Source: Rhodocyclaceae bacterium (GTDB lineage: Bacteria; Pseudomonadota; Gammaproteobacteria; Burkholderiales; Rhodocyclaceae). Taken from it: DNA of 53,269 nucleotides. The DNA lies in assembly GCA_016721505.1 (NCBI GenBank), contig JADKHX010000020.1:1-53269 (forward strand), in the 5' to 3' direction. Shown here one piece after another: positions 18,296-26,792 of the stretch. How positions within the stretch are numbered: position 1 is the first letter of the stretch; every line of letters starts with the position of its first letter. Below the pieces are notes generated by a model. That model saw nothing but the letters and a program-made list of their open reading frames with translations, ran no database searches and was not told the origin of the DNA. The position numbers and the translations under genes are program-made.

Positions 18296-19595
18296 TTAAC
18301 GATTAAACGGCGCCCAGGCTGGCTCACGAACATCAGCAGCTAAAGCAGATGATAAGCGCTGTTTGACCCGACCATCGACGGACACTGCTGCTAAAACACC
18401 TTTGCCATTGACTTCAGTTGCATACACAATCATGCGTCCGTTAGGGGCGAAGCTTGGCGATTCGTCCTTGGCGGAGTCTGTCAATATCGTAACTTGTTTG
18501 CTCGCCAAATCCATCAAGGCCACATGGAACAAACCACCCACGCGTGTGATGTAAGCCATGCTCTTGCCGTCGGGCGAGAGACGCGGCGAGACGTTGTAGC
18601 TGCCTTCAAACGTTATCCGTTCGGCTTGGCCGCCGGTGACGCTGATACGATATATCTGCGGGCTGCCGCCACGATCCGAACTGAAATAAATCGATCCGCC
18701 ATCGGGACTGAAGCGCGGCTCCGTGTCAATACTGGCTGAAGTTGCGAGACGGCGCAATCCACTGCCATCAGCACCGACCAAAAATATTTGCGACCCGCCA
18801 TCTTTAGTCAGCACTACCGCAAGTTGCAAGCCATCGGGAGACCAAGCTGGCGCAGAGTTTGAACCCTTGAAATTGGCCGCGACATGACGTCGGCCGGTGG
18901 CCAAATCGTGCACATATATCACTGGCTTTTTTAGCTTCAAACGAAACGTAAGCCAGCTTGCTTCCATCGGGCGACCAAGCCGGTGAAATAATCGATTCGT
19001 TTGACGCCAGCGCTGATTGAGAATTGCCACCATCGGCATCGGCTATTTGCAGTTCGTAGCGTCCGCCGAGCTTGACGATGTAGGCGATACGGGTAGAAAA
19101 AATTCCCTGCTCACCGGTGAGTTTGCTGTAAACAAAATCCGAAATCCGGTGTGCGGTGGCACGTAGTTGCGCACTGGTGTGGCCGTAAGTTTGTGCCGCA
19201 ATGGATGCTTGTTTGGGCACATCGCTCAATGTCAAACGCGTCTCATAGCGACCATCGCTGCTGGCAGTCACCGTGCCGCCCAAGAGCGCATCAGCACCAC
19301 GGGTTTTCAAATCGGCATAAGGCGGCGTGTCACCAGCACCTACTGGCGTGGGCACATCAATCAACTTAAATAGGCCGCTGCGTTCCAAATCGGCACGCAC
19401 TACCGAAGTGAGTGCGCTGCCGATCACGCGTTCGCCGCTGAAATCAGCAATCGCAATTGGCAGACGAGCACTGCCCGCACCAGTAACATCGACTACCAGT
19501 TGCGCTTGCGATAAAGGAGTAAAGAGGCCGGTGGTGCCGATCGCCAGCAGCACACCAAGGCGGACGAATTTGTGTAACGCGTTCGGATATTTCAT
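18296..19595 (-). CDS. tolB: Tol-Pal system beta-propeller protein TolB (frameshifted)
   Basis: A periplasmic protein with an N-terminal domain (VVDVTGAGSARLPIAIADFS) and a six-blade propeller that binds Pal and TolA. The first frame runs to AWSPDGSKLAYVSFEAKKAS; the second frame carries PVIYVHDLATGRRHVAANFK and the later WSPDG / FSPDGGSIYFSSDRGGSPQI / LSPDGKSMAYIT blades. The switch is at the six T (plus strand) at 18927-18932: with five, the halves join as SFEAKK-PVIYVHD into a normal protein of about 432 residues. A homopolymer sequencing error is the likeliest cause; the annotation spans both frames. The signal peptide is at residues 10-31. A dispersed-repeat copy codes for PTPVGAGDTPPY near residue 80. 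Confidence 0.92.
19324..19347 (+). repeat. dispersed element, copy 4 (inside tolB)
   Basis: The plus strand reads GGCGTGTCACCAGCACCT then ACTGGC. In the tolB sense it is read as PVGAGDTPP, an unusual stretch in the N-terminal domain between LIDV and ADLKTRGADALLGG. Confidence 0.75.
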
Positions 19596-19625
19596 GCGCA
19601 GGATTATAACGTGTCAGCTTATCTG

Positions 19626-20438
19626 TCAGTTCTCGACAGGCCGGTAGCGCAACACCAGTTCGCGCTGAAACACGTCGACACTATCTGGCTTGGGCAATGG
19701 GCTGGACTTGTGAATCGCCCGCTCTATCGCAGCGTCGAGTGCGCTGTTGCCGCTCGATTTGCGCAGCTTTACAGTCAATACGCTGACATTGTCGCCGCCT
19801 TGCACTAGCGTGACATCAAATTGTGACTCAGGATTGCCGGAAATCTGCGGTGGCAAGCTGACATTGCCACGCACTTTCGTTTGGATTTTGCTCAGCCATG
19901 CGTCGGTGAGTTTCTGCTTGGCTAAGTTGGCCTGTGTTGCTCGTACGGCGTTCAATTCCTTCTCGGCCAAACTGGCGGCGTTGTTGGTTTGCAAGCGCTT
20001 GGATTCCTCTTCCAATTGTTTCGCAAATGGATTCGGCGGCGGGGTGGGAGCGACAACTGGCGCGGGCTTTTCCTTTTCGACTGGTTTGGGTTTTTCTTTG
20101 AGGGCGATGACGGGTTTTACTGGCGGTGGCGCAGGCTTGGCCTCGATTTTCGGCGGTTCGACGACCGGTTTAGGTTCCACTGGCGGCGGTTCGGGCACCG
20201 GTTTGGGTTTGACTTGCTCAGTTGGTGCTGGTGGCACGCTGTCCGGTGGTGGCAGCGATCGCACCAAGTCAACCGATACCGCTTCTGATGGCTTGGTCTG
20301 CCACTGAATACCGTAAATTAAAATTGCCGCAAGCGCCAGATGCATTGCCACAGCCAACACCCACGAGATATGTTTGCCGCGCAAATTGGCCGGCGGGCGC
20401 ATTGCCCCCAATGCGCTTGTGGTGTTATCAGAGTTCAT
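19626..20438 (-). CDS. tolA: TolA cell-envelope protein
   Basis: A 270-residue protein with a single N-terminal membrane helix (about residues 25-45, WVLAVAMHLALAAILIYGIQ), a Pro/Lys-rich central region (KPKPVPEPPPVEPKPVVEPP, then coiled-coil KQLEEESKRLQTNN) and a TonB-like C-terminal domain (VRGNVSLPPQISGNPESQFD, VLTVKLRKSSGNSALDAAIE, RAIHKSSPLPKP). It links the TolQR motor to TolB and Pal. The proline-rich shape is common in betaproteobacteria, unlike the long alpha-helical domain of E. coli TolA. Its start overlaps the tolR stop by four bases. The repeat copy at 20219 lies at the beginning of the linker. Confidence 0.93.
   Translation of the reverse strand: MNSDNTTSALGAMRPPANLRGKHISWVLAVAMHLALAAILIYGIQWQTKPSEAVSVDLVRSLPPPDSVPPAPTEQVKPKPVPEPPPVEPKPVVEPPKIEAKPAPPPVKPVIALKEKPKPVEKEKPAPVVAPTPPPNPFAKQLEEESKRLQTNNAASLAEKELNAVRATQANLAKQKLTDAWLSKIQTKVRGNVSLPPQISGNPESQFDVTLVQGGDNVSVLTVKLRKSSGNSALDAAIERAIHKSSPLPKPDSVDVFQRELVLRYRPVEN
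20219..20242 (-). repeat. dispersed element, copy 5 (inside tolA)
   Basis: The plus strand reads CAGTTGGTGCTGGTGGCACG then CTGT. In the tolA sense it is DSVPPAPTEQ, directly after the membrane helix region, in the proline-rich linker. A Pro-rich coding region could produce part of this by chance, but the 13-base core is identical to the other copies. Confidence 0.65.
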
Positions 20439-20842
20439 TGCAGCGGCTGAACCAGCAAGCCGATTTTCTGTACCTGCGCACGTTGCAATTCATCCATCAC
20501 GCTCAGCACTACTTCGTATTTCACAGATTTGTCACCAGCAATCACTACCGCTTGATCAGGATTTTTCTTTTGCAAATCGCGCAACAATGCGGCCAACTCT
20601 TTCCGCCCGACACTGACTTCGGCACCTCCGAGCGCACGGTCTCGCATCATCAGGCCTTCATCCGCCTTGATGATGATCTCCAGCGGCGCAACCGGTGGCT
20701 GCGAAGCTTTACCAACGCTAGGTAAATTGATCGCAGCTGGCGGCACCATCGGTGCGGTGACCATAAAAATCACCAACAACACCAACATCACGTCGATGTA
20801 AGGCACGACGTTGATTTCATTTTTCAGACGGCGCGGTCTCAC
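20435..20842 (-). CDS. tolR: TolR, ExbD/TolR-family motor subunit
   Basis: A 135-residue inner-membrane protein with a single helix: EINVVPYIDVMLVLLVIFMV holds the proton-channel Asp (IDVMLVLLVIF). The periplasmic domain has INLPSVGKASQPPVAPLEII and a C-terminal VSVGRKELAALLRDLQKKNP. It forms the stator with TolQ. The GTG at 20842 is the first usable codon before RRLKNEINVVPY; the start is probably right but a non-ATG codon further upstream is not excluded. It is separated from tolQ by a 130-base space with hairpins, unusual for this operon. Confidence 0.93.
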   Translation of the reverse strand: MRPRRLKNEINVVPYIDVMLVLLVIFMVTAPMVPPAAINLPSVGKASQPPVAPLEIIIKADEGLMMRDRALGGAEVSVGRKELAALLRDLQKKNPDQAVVIAGDKSVKYEVVLSVMDELQRAQVQKIGLLVQPLQ

Positions 20843-20891
20843 GATTCGCGCCTCGCGCGAAGTACGTATAGAAGCTGAGCTATTCCCCCAG

Positions 20892-20941
20892 CCCCCTTTC
20901 CAGGAAAGGGGGTAACAATTTTTGCGCCGCTTTCAGCGGCG
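20892..20941. other. hairpins in the tolQ-tolR gap
   Basis: CCCCCTTTCC (20892-20901) faces GGAAAGGGGG (20903-20912) around a single base, and CGCCGC (20925-20930) pairs with GCGGCG (20936-20941) around TTTCA. They lie in the 130-base gap between tolQ (start of its stop at 20973) and tolR. They may be a folded spacer, a processing site or an intergenic repeat. No T-tract follows on the minus strand, so ordinary termination is unlikely. Confidence 0.6.
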
Positions 20942-20972
20942 GAAAGTGTGAAGTGAATCTCGAATACCTTTC

Positions 20973-21650
20973 TCATCTAATCTGCCTTTGCAAAATATTC
21001 GAGAACTCTTCCATGAAGCTCTCGAAACGCACGGAGATCCGGTCGACGTCATGTGCAAATCGATTGTAGGCAACCACCGCGGGGATCGCCGCGAACAGAC
21101 CAATGGCAGTCGCTACCAATGCCTCGGCGATTCCCGGCGCGACGGCAGACAGTGTTGCCGTTGTCATGTTGGACAAGCCACGAAATGAATGCATGATGCC
21201 CCAGACAGTTCCCAGCAGGCCCACATAAGGCGAGACCGAGCCGACCGACGCCAGAAACGACAAATGTGCATCAAGGTCATCCAGCTCGCGCTGGTAAGTT
21301 GCACGCATCGCGCGGCGCGCGCCGTCCACCACCGCTTTGGTATCCAGTGAGGTCTGCCCGCGCAGTTTGGTGAATTCACGGTAGCCGGATTCAAAAATAC
21401 GCTCTAGCGCTCCCGTTTCATGGCGATTATTTACCGCGCTTTGAAACATCGCATTGAGATCGCCGCCGCTCCAGAAATCACGCTCAAACTGATCGGTTCG
21501 CAGCCGCGCATCGCGAATCGCAAAGGCCTTGCGAAAGATCCAATACCAGGACACCAGGGACACACCAATAAGCAAAAGCATCACCAGCTTGACCACCAAG
21601 CTGGCGTTGAGAATAAGTTCAATGATAGATAAATCTTGACTGACGTTCAT
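20973..21650 (-). CDS. tolQ: TolQ, ExbB/TolQ-family motor subunit
   Basis: A 225-residue inner-membrane protein with three helices: LILNASLVVKLVMLLLIGVS at the N-terminus, then GSVSPYVGLLGTVWGIMHSF and TAIGLFAAIPAVVAYNRFAH, which carry the conserved Thr and Gly of the proton path. The cytoplasmic part includes YREFTKLRGQ and MRATYQRELDDLDAHLSFLA. With TolR it converts proton flow into movement of TolA. It overlaps the ybgC stop by four bases, so translation is probably coupled. Confidence 0.96.
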   Translation of the reverse strand: MNVSQDLSIIELILNASLVVKLVMLLLIGVSLVSWYWIFRKAFAIRDARLRTDQFERDFWSGGDLNAMFQSAVNNRHETGALERIFESGYREFTKLRGQTSLDTKAVVDGARRAMRATYQRELDDLDAHLSFLASVGSVSPYVGLLGTVWGIMHSFRGLSNMTTATLSAVAPGIAEALVATAIGLFAAIPAVVAYNRFAHDVDRISVRFESFMEEFSNILQRQIR

Positions 21651-22108
21651 TGCTCGGTTCCCGGGTTTGCGCTAGCCGGTTCAGTGCTCCAGCGCATAAA
21701 TTGTTCATGAATATCGCGTCGCATGGCGATCGGTTTTCCCTTGCTCGGATCGACACAGGCAACACGTATTTTCGCATCAAGCAACAGCTGGTCGCCACGC
21801 CAGATCGATTGATCGAAAACCAGCTGGGCACGGCGCAAATCTTCGATCCCAGTGGTGACTTCCAAGTGGTCATCGAGCTTTGCTGGCTGACGATAGTTGG
21901 CGCTGATCGAGGTCACCGCAAACGAAACATTCTCCAACATCAATTGCTGTTGTTGAAATCCGAGCGTGCGCAGAAATTCAGTACGCCCGCGTTCAAGGAA
22001 GCGCAGGTAATTTGCGTAATAAACAATCCCAGCGGTATCAGTGTCCTCGTAGTACACGCGTAGCCAGTGAGATTGGCGCAACGTAGCCTGTTTCAATTCA
22101 CTTGTCAT
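21647..22108 (-). CDS. ybgC: acyl-CoA thioesterase YbgC of the tol-pal locus
   Basis: A 153-residue hot-dog-fold thioesterase. VYYEDTDTAGIVYYANYLRF has the catalytic Asp (E-D-T-D-x-x-G-x-V-Y-Y), then FLERGRTEFLRTLGFQQQQL, and VTSISANYRQPAKLDDHLEV. YbgC acts on acyl-CoA or acyl-ACP and is nearly always the first gene of tol-pal. The ATG at 22108 (MTSELKQ) is preferred to 22138 because it leaves only an 11-base overlap with the upstream glycosyltransferase gene. The overlap means the glycan genes and tol-pal are likely transcribed together. Confidence 0.93.
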   Translation of the reverse strand: MTSELKQATLRQSHWLRVYYEDTDTAGIVYYANYLRFLERGRTEFLRTLGFQQQQLMLENVSFAVTSISANYRQPAKLDDHLEVTTGIEDLRRAQLVFDQSIWRGDQLLLDAKIRVACVDPSKGKPIAMRRDIHEQFMRWSTEPASANPGTEQ

Positions 22109-23585
22109 CGCTGGCAACCAAGGCTGATTTTTTGGCATAAATCAGTATCCCTCGTACCCCATTGCCACCACCAAGCGCTTGCGCCTTCCACAGCACATGG
22201 CTATTGCGTAGCGCCTCACCCAATAGTGCAGTGGTCTTGTCGCGCGTTGCAACGCTGGGAAACTCGACGTAGATCGTGCTGATTTCTGCCAGGCGCGGGC
22301 GCAATGAAGACAATATCGGCAAATTGCTGGCAGCACTTGCCAGCTTCAAGACATCGATTTGAGGCAGAAAAGCAAGGGCATCAAGTGCCGTCGCGCTACC
22401 TGTGTCGCGTGTTGTTGACGCCTGCGGGTTCACTTCCGCTTTACCGATGACCACCACATTTTTATGCAGCACGGCAAGCGCCGCTGCATCAGATTCAAAG
22501 CAATAAATACTTGCTTCGGGGTAGATCAGCCGAAAGTAAGCGGCAGTCAAACCCACCCCGGCACCAATGTCGACGATGGTCGCTGGCGACTGCGTTTGTG
22601 GTGGAGCGGCATAGCAAGCTTGGACAAATATTTCGGTGGTTAGCGCTTGTGTCCTCTCACCGGGAATCACCGTCAGATTCAACTGCAAGCCACGGCCATT
22701 GGTGACTGATATTTGGCTGTCTGATGATGTCACAGGGCGCGCACTTGGCGCTTGCACCTGATCCTGAATTTCGGCCGCGTCGTAGACAATTTTGCGGCGA
22801 ACGCGCCAACGTCGTATTTGGGGTATCTCAAGCTCGGGTAGCTCAACTTCAAAATGCGCTGTGACATTTTGAGCGGCAGCGGTGGCAACCGTTTTGGTGG
22901 TTTCGGCCATGATTTGCCGCCGCCCTTCCAGAGTCAGGAACTGTGGCGAGTGGCGAGCAATATCTGCTTTCAAGTGCGTGTACAGGTAATTGATCCGGTG
23001 CTGCAAGAAGCGATCCTTGAGCGGGTAAAAGGCGGTGCGCAGTTGGTCATCGTGGGCGATCGGATCTAGCAGACCAGACGGAATTTCAAGCTCAACCGCG
23101 CCAGCGTTACGCATGCGCAAATACAGCTCATCGTCTTCGCCACCCCAACCGCGTATCACTTCGTCATAGCCACCTAACGCCAGAAACGCATCAGTGCGGC
23201 AAAGCATGGTTCCCCAAGTCGCCATTGCAATCGGTGCCGCGCGATAAATTCCGTTGGGCTTGCGCGGCTCGTTCAACCAGTTGGCAAATCCCGGTTGAAT
23301 GCGTATGTCTGCGTCGATAAAACACAGCCAAGGCGAGGTCACCGTTCTCGCGCCGAAATTGCGCGCTCGGGCTAAACAGAATTCCGCATCGTCGGTGACA
23401 AACTCGACATGGACTTGCGGGAAATTCTGCTGCACCCAGAGACCACTTCCTTGTGGGCAGCCGTAGTCCACCACGACGCAACGCGTGTTTGCCACGGCGA
23501 CCAACAGCGGCAGGGTCTGCTTTAGATGATCCAAGCGACCCTTGCAGGTGGTGACGAAACAAAGTGGTGCCACAACACTATCCAT
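22098..23585 (-). CDS. family 2 glycosyltransferase fused to FkbM-type methyltransferase
   Basis: A 495-residue two-domain protein. The N-terminal half has LCFVTTCKGRLDHLKQTLPL, VVDYGCPQGSG, WLCFIDADIRIQPGF (the DxD-type nucleotide-sugar site) and GWGGEDDELYLRMRNAG (the W-G-G-E-D-x-E block of galactosyltransferase-like GT2 enzymes). The C-terminal half, from about residue 320, has TIVDIGAGVGLTAAYFRLIY (SAM-binding motif I), SIYCFESDAAALAVLHKNVV, and DVLKLASAASNLPILSSLRP, as in FkbM methyltransferases, though the usual LKIDxEG motif is altered to LKLASA. The likely role is transfer and methylation of a surface or capsule sugar. It lies between a deacetylase gene and ybgC, a place that in most relatives is empty. 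Confidence 0.75.
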   Translation of the reverse strand: MDSVVAPLCFVTTCKGRLDHLKQTLPLLVAVANTRCVVVDYGCPQGSGLWVQQNFPQVHVEFVTDDAEFCLARARNFGARTVTSPWLCFIDADIRIQPGFANWLNEPRKPNGIYRAAPIAMATWGTMLCRTDAFLALGGYDEVIRGWGGEDDELYLRMRNAGAVELEIPSGLLDPIAHDDQLRTAFYPLKDRFLQHRINYLYTHLKADIARHSPQFLTLEGRRQIMAETTKTVATAAAQNVTAHFEVELPELEIPQIRRWRVRRKIVYDAAEIQDQVQAPSARPVTSSDSQISVTNGRGLQLNLTVIPGERTQALTTEIFVQACYAAPPQTQSPATIVDIGAGVGLTAAYFRLIYPEASIYCFESDAAALAVLHKNVVVIGKAEVNPQASTTRDTGSATALDALAFLPQIDVLKLASAASNLPILSSLRPRLAEISTIYVEFPSVATRDKTTALLGEALRNSHVLWKAQALGGGNGVRGILIYAKKSALVASDDK

Positions 23586-23708
23586 TGCACTATCCCTTAC
23601 TCACTTCAGCAGCTCTTACACAAAACACCGCTGAGCCATGATGTGCGCCATTCAAAAAGTTCATGCTCATCAAGCGCGCGTTTTCGCAGCGGTCTTCGGT
23701 TCAGCCAT

Positions 23709-24728
23709 TTAACTTGACACAAGACTACCAATGGCTTCGAGCGGATCCACCCAGCGCAAGTGTTTGGCGATGGGATGTTTCGGCAAAGCCTCAAAAATTT
23801 TTCGCATTTCTGCGGTGCGCTTTACTTCCTGTGCATCAGTGCGAATAGCAAGTGACAAGTAGGGTCGCTCCATCGACCTTAGCTGTTGCCAGACCAAATC
23901 CCAAAAAAAATCCGGACTTGGCCAAGGTACGGAGGGGTAAAGCATGTGCGCGGTGGGGAGCTCATCCGGCTGATTCGACGCAAGCACTGACGATAGCGGA
24001 AGCAAGACAATGGTGCGTCTGCCGTAGGCGCGGCATACACGGAATTCATCACGATCTGGCTGATAAGGTTCACGCGGCGCACCTTCGCAGTTAACGAAAC
24101 TGCCAACGATCGGTGATGTGTCGATACTCGTCGGAAACACCGTTGTATGTAACGCCCAGCTCGCCACTGGCTCCAAGGTCAGATCGATCACAACGCCATG
24201 AGCCTCTGCCAAATCAACAATTTCATTACTGAGAAAGCCTCCACCATAGCGCATGTGGCGGGCAGGGGCACCAACAGCTTTGGCGAAGCCCTCCAGTGAT
24301 GAGAGTGTGCAATCGTAAAGCCATTGGCGGTCGCTGAAGTCATGTATCCACGCCTGATGAGACTCACTCCAACGTAGTGGATGCACGTGAACTCCGATGT
24401 AATCTCCGACGGATCGAAATCCCGCGATTCTGTCTGCATAGAAATGCAAACCATGATCAGCGTGACCATAGGCCTCAGCAATTTGCGGGTCGGTGCGGAT
24501 GTACCAACCGAATACTGGGGACGCGCCGTTGTGTACTGCCAAATCCGCGCGTAGTTTCTCTATAAATGGAACCATGGCATCAAAGGCCGCCCATGCGGGC
24601 GCTTCGTTGCGTGAAAGCTGAAACGCGTCGGGCTCGACGTCGATGCTCAGAAACGCTGGAACGCTATTGTGTTGCATGGCGAAAGGGCTGTCCGTGGCGA
24701 GGTGGGCATTTCGAAGGCGAGTGTTCAT
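23709..24728 (-). CDS. polysaccharide deacetylase-like (NodB-fold) protein
   Basis: A 339-residue protein. FLSIDVEPDAFQLSRN (Asp pair of the TFDDG-like motif), GDYIGVHVHPLRWSESHQAW (the H-x-H-P-H metal site) and HMRYGGGFLSNEIVDLAEAH (R-x-x-G-x-x-x) are the marks of the carbohydrate-esterase-4 fold. VVIDLTLEPVASWALHTTVF follows. It probably removes acetyl groups from a surface glycan, or is a non-catalytic relative. An extension before residue 25 (MNTRLRNAHLATDSP) could be removed by a later start. It follows a WbsX-type gene and precedes the glycosyltransferase-FkbM gene on the same strand. Confidence 0.7.
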   Translation of the reverse strand: MNTRLRNAHLATDSPFAMQHNSVPAFLSIDVEPDAFQLSRNEAPAWAAFDAMVPFIEKLRADLAVHNGASPVFGWYIRTDPQIAEAYGHADHGLHFYADRIAGFRSVGDYIGVHVHPLRWSESHQAWIHDFSDRQWLYDCTLSSLEGFAKAVGAPARHMRYGGGFLSNEIVDLAEAHGVVIDLTLEPVASWALHTTVFPTSIDTSPIVGSFVNCEGAPREPYQPDRDEFRVCRAYGRRTIVLLPLSSVLASNQPDELPTAHMLYPSVPWPSPDFFWDLVWQQLRSMERPYLSLAIRTDAQEVKRTAEMRKIFEALPKHPIAKHLRWVDPLEAIGSLVSS

Positions 24729-24760
24729 GATGCGATGTTCTTAGTCTCAGCGGAAAATAT

Positions 24761-26782
24761 TTACTCACCACCAACGTCTGGGTAGCGCTTAAAAGTTTCG
24801 TACATGGCATCAAGATAAGCATAGCCGTAACGCGCATCGGGTTCAAGATAGGCACCTTCGCCCCATTCATTCCAAGCATTGATGCAAACCATCCGTAGCT
24901 GGTCACTCTGCGCTGCTTCTTGCCGACAAAGATGCCCTAACCATCTCGAAAACGATTTTGGGCTGGAATGCACAAACGTCCAGCTCCCGCCCTTACGCCG
25001 TCTCGCCGAATTGTCCCATGATGGAAACGCGGTCCGATAACAACGAAACGGAGGCGGGGCTAAGGCCAACTCGGATTCAACTTTGGCATCGTAGTGAAAC
25101 ACGCTGCCGTTAAAACCTGTATCGTAGCTTTGCAAACGCTCACAAATATTGGTCGGCACAACGGTTCGCGCGCGAACGGATGGATGGGGAGGGTATTCCA
25201 TTGCGGCGTCAAATCCGCTGGCGTAAGGATCGGTATTTGCAAACGACAAGGCCATGATTAGTAGCGGCCTATCCAATCCTGCCGCAAGACATGCCGCAGA
25301 CCAGATCGAAATATGGCTGGCGATATCCGGAATCAAATCGACCCGATAAACCGCCAGCACCGGTCGGTTGCCGACCTTGAGATAGCGGTCATCTTTGAAG
25401 TAGGGAATCATGTGCGATACCATCGCCATTGTTTGTTCAAGCGAGTAAGTTTGGCGTAGCAGCACTTCATCTTCCATACCGTCCCAACGTCTGGTCCAGT
25501 TCTCATTCGCCCACATGAAGTAGTACTTGAGATCGAGCGTTTTTCTTTGGAAAAAATCCTGGATGGGTTTTTCCAGCACTGGCCGACCTTCAAGCCAATA
25601 AAAGAAAAACATGAAGCCAGTGATACCGTAGTTTTTGGCGAGGTCTACCTGACGTTGCAAGACGTGTTCGGCAGCTAAATCGTAATAGCCTAGTTCACCA
25701 GGAAGCCTTGGCTGATAGTGCCCCGCAAACCGAGGCAGTGCCCGGCTGACATTGTTCCACTCGGTGAAGCCAGCACCCCAGTGTTGGTCATTTTCCGGAC
25801 AACGATGAAACTGCGGCAGGTAGAACGCAAAACGCTCAAAGGGTAAGGCGAGCGGTGCTTTGGTCTCAAAATCACGGTAGTCGGGATTCACCTCGTAGAG
25901 CTGCTCGCGCAGATGCTCATCAAAACGAGGGATCGATAGGCTTTGCACGGCGCGCGATATCCACGGCAGGGCTTGCAGTGCATCCGTTTTAATTGCCGCA
26001 TTGGCACTCTGCCGCAAAGCAGCGCGCGCATCGGCATCAGCTACCAAACGTTCGCAAGCGTCAACCAAATCGTCATAGGGGGCAGCACACAAAGCGCTTT
26101 GCAATGGTACCGGCAGTTGTTCACCAGGCAACAATTCAGACACTACCGCTTTGGCGTTGGCCAGTAAAAAAATGACCCGCACATTTTCGAATACGCCGTT
26201 GTCGGTTTGCCGAATTGCGACCACCACTTTGGCGCGGGCGATCCAGGCATCGCGCTGCGCGCCCCAGACATCACGCAGGCAAACGACGTTTAAGCCGCGT
26301 TTTGCCATCGCCTCTAATACGAGCATGCGCCTTTCGGTATGGACACCGAAAAACAACACGTCAATATCCTCGTCAGTGACAGGTGTGATTCGTGAAAGAC
26401 AAGGGGAGTAGGCAAATGGCAGATGGATGACCGCCAAGCTGCGCCCCAGGCTGCGCAGGTACTCAACATTCAAGCTCGAGTAGTCCCATACTTGAAACCG
26501 GGTCAACAGTTGCAGGTAGGCCTCGGAAAACCAAGGGTATCCCGGCACCAATTGCTCCAGGTTGTAGATGATCGAGTGGGCAGGCAGTCGATTGACAGAT
26601 GCAGCGTCAAGGTGGTGCGCACCAAAAATCACCGGCCAAGCGTTGGGTTCAATTTGGTTGGTAGAGGCAGTGACGGTGTGCCCCAGCGTGGTCAGCCCTT
26701 CTTGCAGTACCTCCATCACTTCGCGGAAGGATTCGACAAATTCAAACCCTTCCGGTTTGATGAGGACGAGCTGAAAATTCAC
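24761..26782 (-). CDS. glycosyltransferase domain fused to WbsX-like glycan protein
   Basis: A 673-residue protein. The N-terminal part (about 1-300) has LPAHSIIYNLEQLVPGYPWF, VLFFGVHTERRMLVLEAMAK and GVFENVRVIFLLANAKAVVS, a GT-B-like arrangement seen in glycosyltransferases of the family-4 kind. The C-terminal 350 residues have FAFYLPQFHRCPENDQHWGA, GFTEWNNVSRALPRFAGHYQ, YYFMWANENWTRRWDGMEDE and MVCINAWNEWGEGAYLEPD, the WbsX signature found in O-antigen and rhamnan clusters. The GTG at 26782 lies 11 bases after the ruvB stop and is chosen over the longer frame that runs into ruvB. It is probably involved in surface glycan synthesis. Confidence 0.8.
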   Translation of the reverse strand: MNFQLVLIKPEGFEFVESFREVMEVLQEGLTTLGHTVTASTNQIEPNAWPVIFGAHHLDAASVNRLPAHSIIYNLEQLVPGYPWFSEAYLQLLTRFQVWDYSSLNVEYLRSLGRSLAVIHLPFAYSPCLSRITPVTDEDIDVLFFGVHTERRMLVLEAMAKRGLNVVCLRDVWGAQRDAWIARAKVVVAIRQTDNGVFENVRVIFLLANAKAVVSELLPGEQLPVPLQSALCAAPYDDLVDACERLVADADARAALRQSANAAIKTDALQALPWISRAVQSLSIPRFDEHLREQLYEVNPDYRDFETKAPLALPFERFAFYLPQFHRCPENDQHWGAGFTEWNNVSRALPRFAGHYQPRLPGELGYYDLAAEHVLQRQVDLAKNYGITGFMFFFYWLEGRPVLEKPIQDFFQRKTLDLKYYFMWANENWTRRWDGMEDEVLLRQTYSLEQTMAMVSHMIPYFKDDRYLKVGNRPVLAVYRVDLIPDIASHISIWSAACLAAGLDRPLLIMALSFANTDPYASGFDAAMEYPPHPSVRARTVVPTNICERLQSYDTGFNGSVFHYDAKVESELALAPPPFRCYRTAFPSWDNSARRRKGGSWTFVHSSPKSFSRWLGHLCRQEAAQSDQLRMVCINAWNEWGEGAYLEPDARYGYAYLDAMYETFKRYPDVGGE

Positions 26783-26792
26783 CGGGCGGCCA

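Noticed and set aside
25318..25340. CCAGCACCGGTCGG and similar CCAGCACC matches inside coding genes (also near 25756 and 30684)
   Set aside because: Only eight bases match and the rest disagrees, as expected by chance in Ala/Pro/Gly-rich coding sequence.
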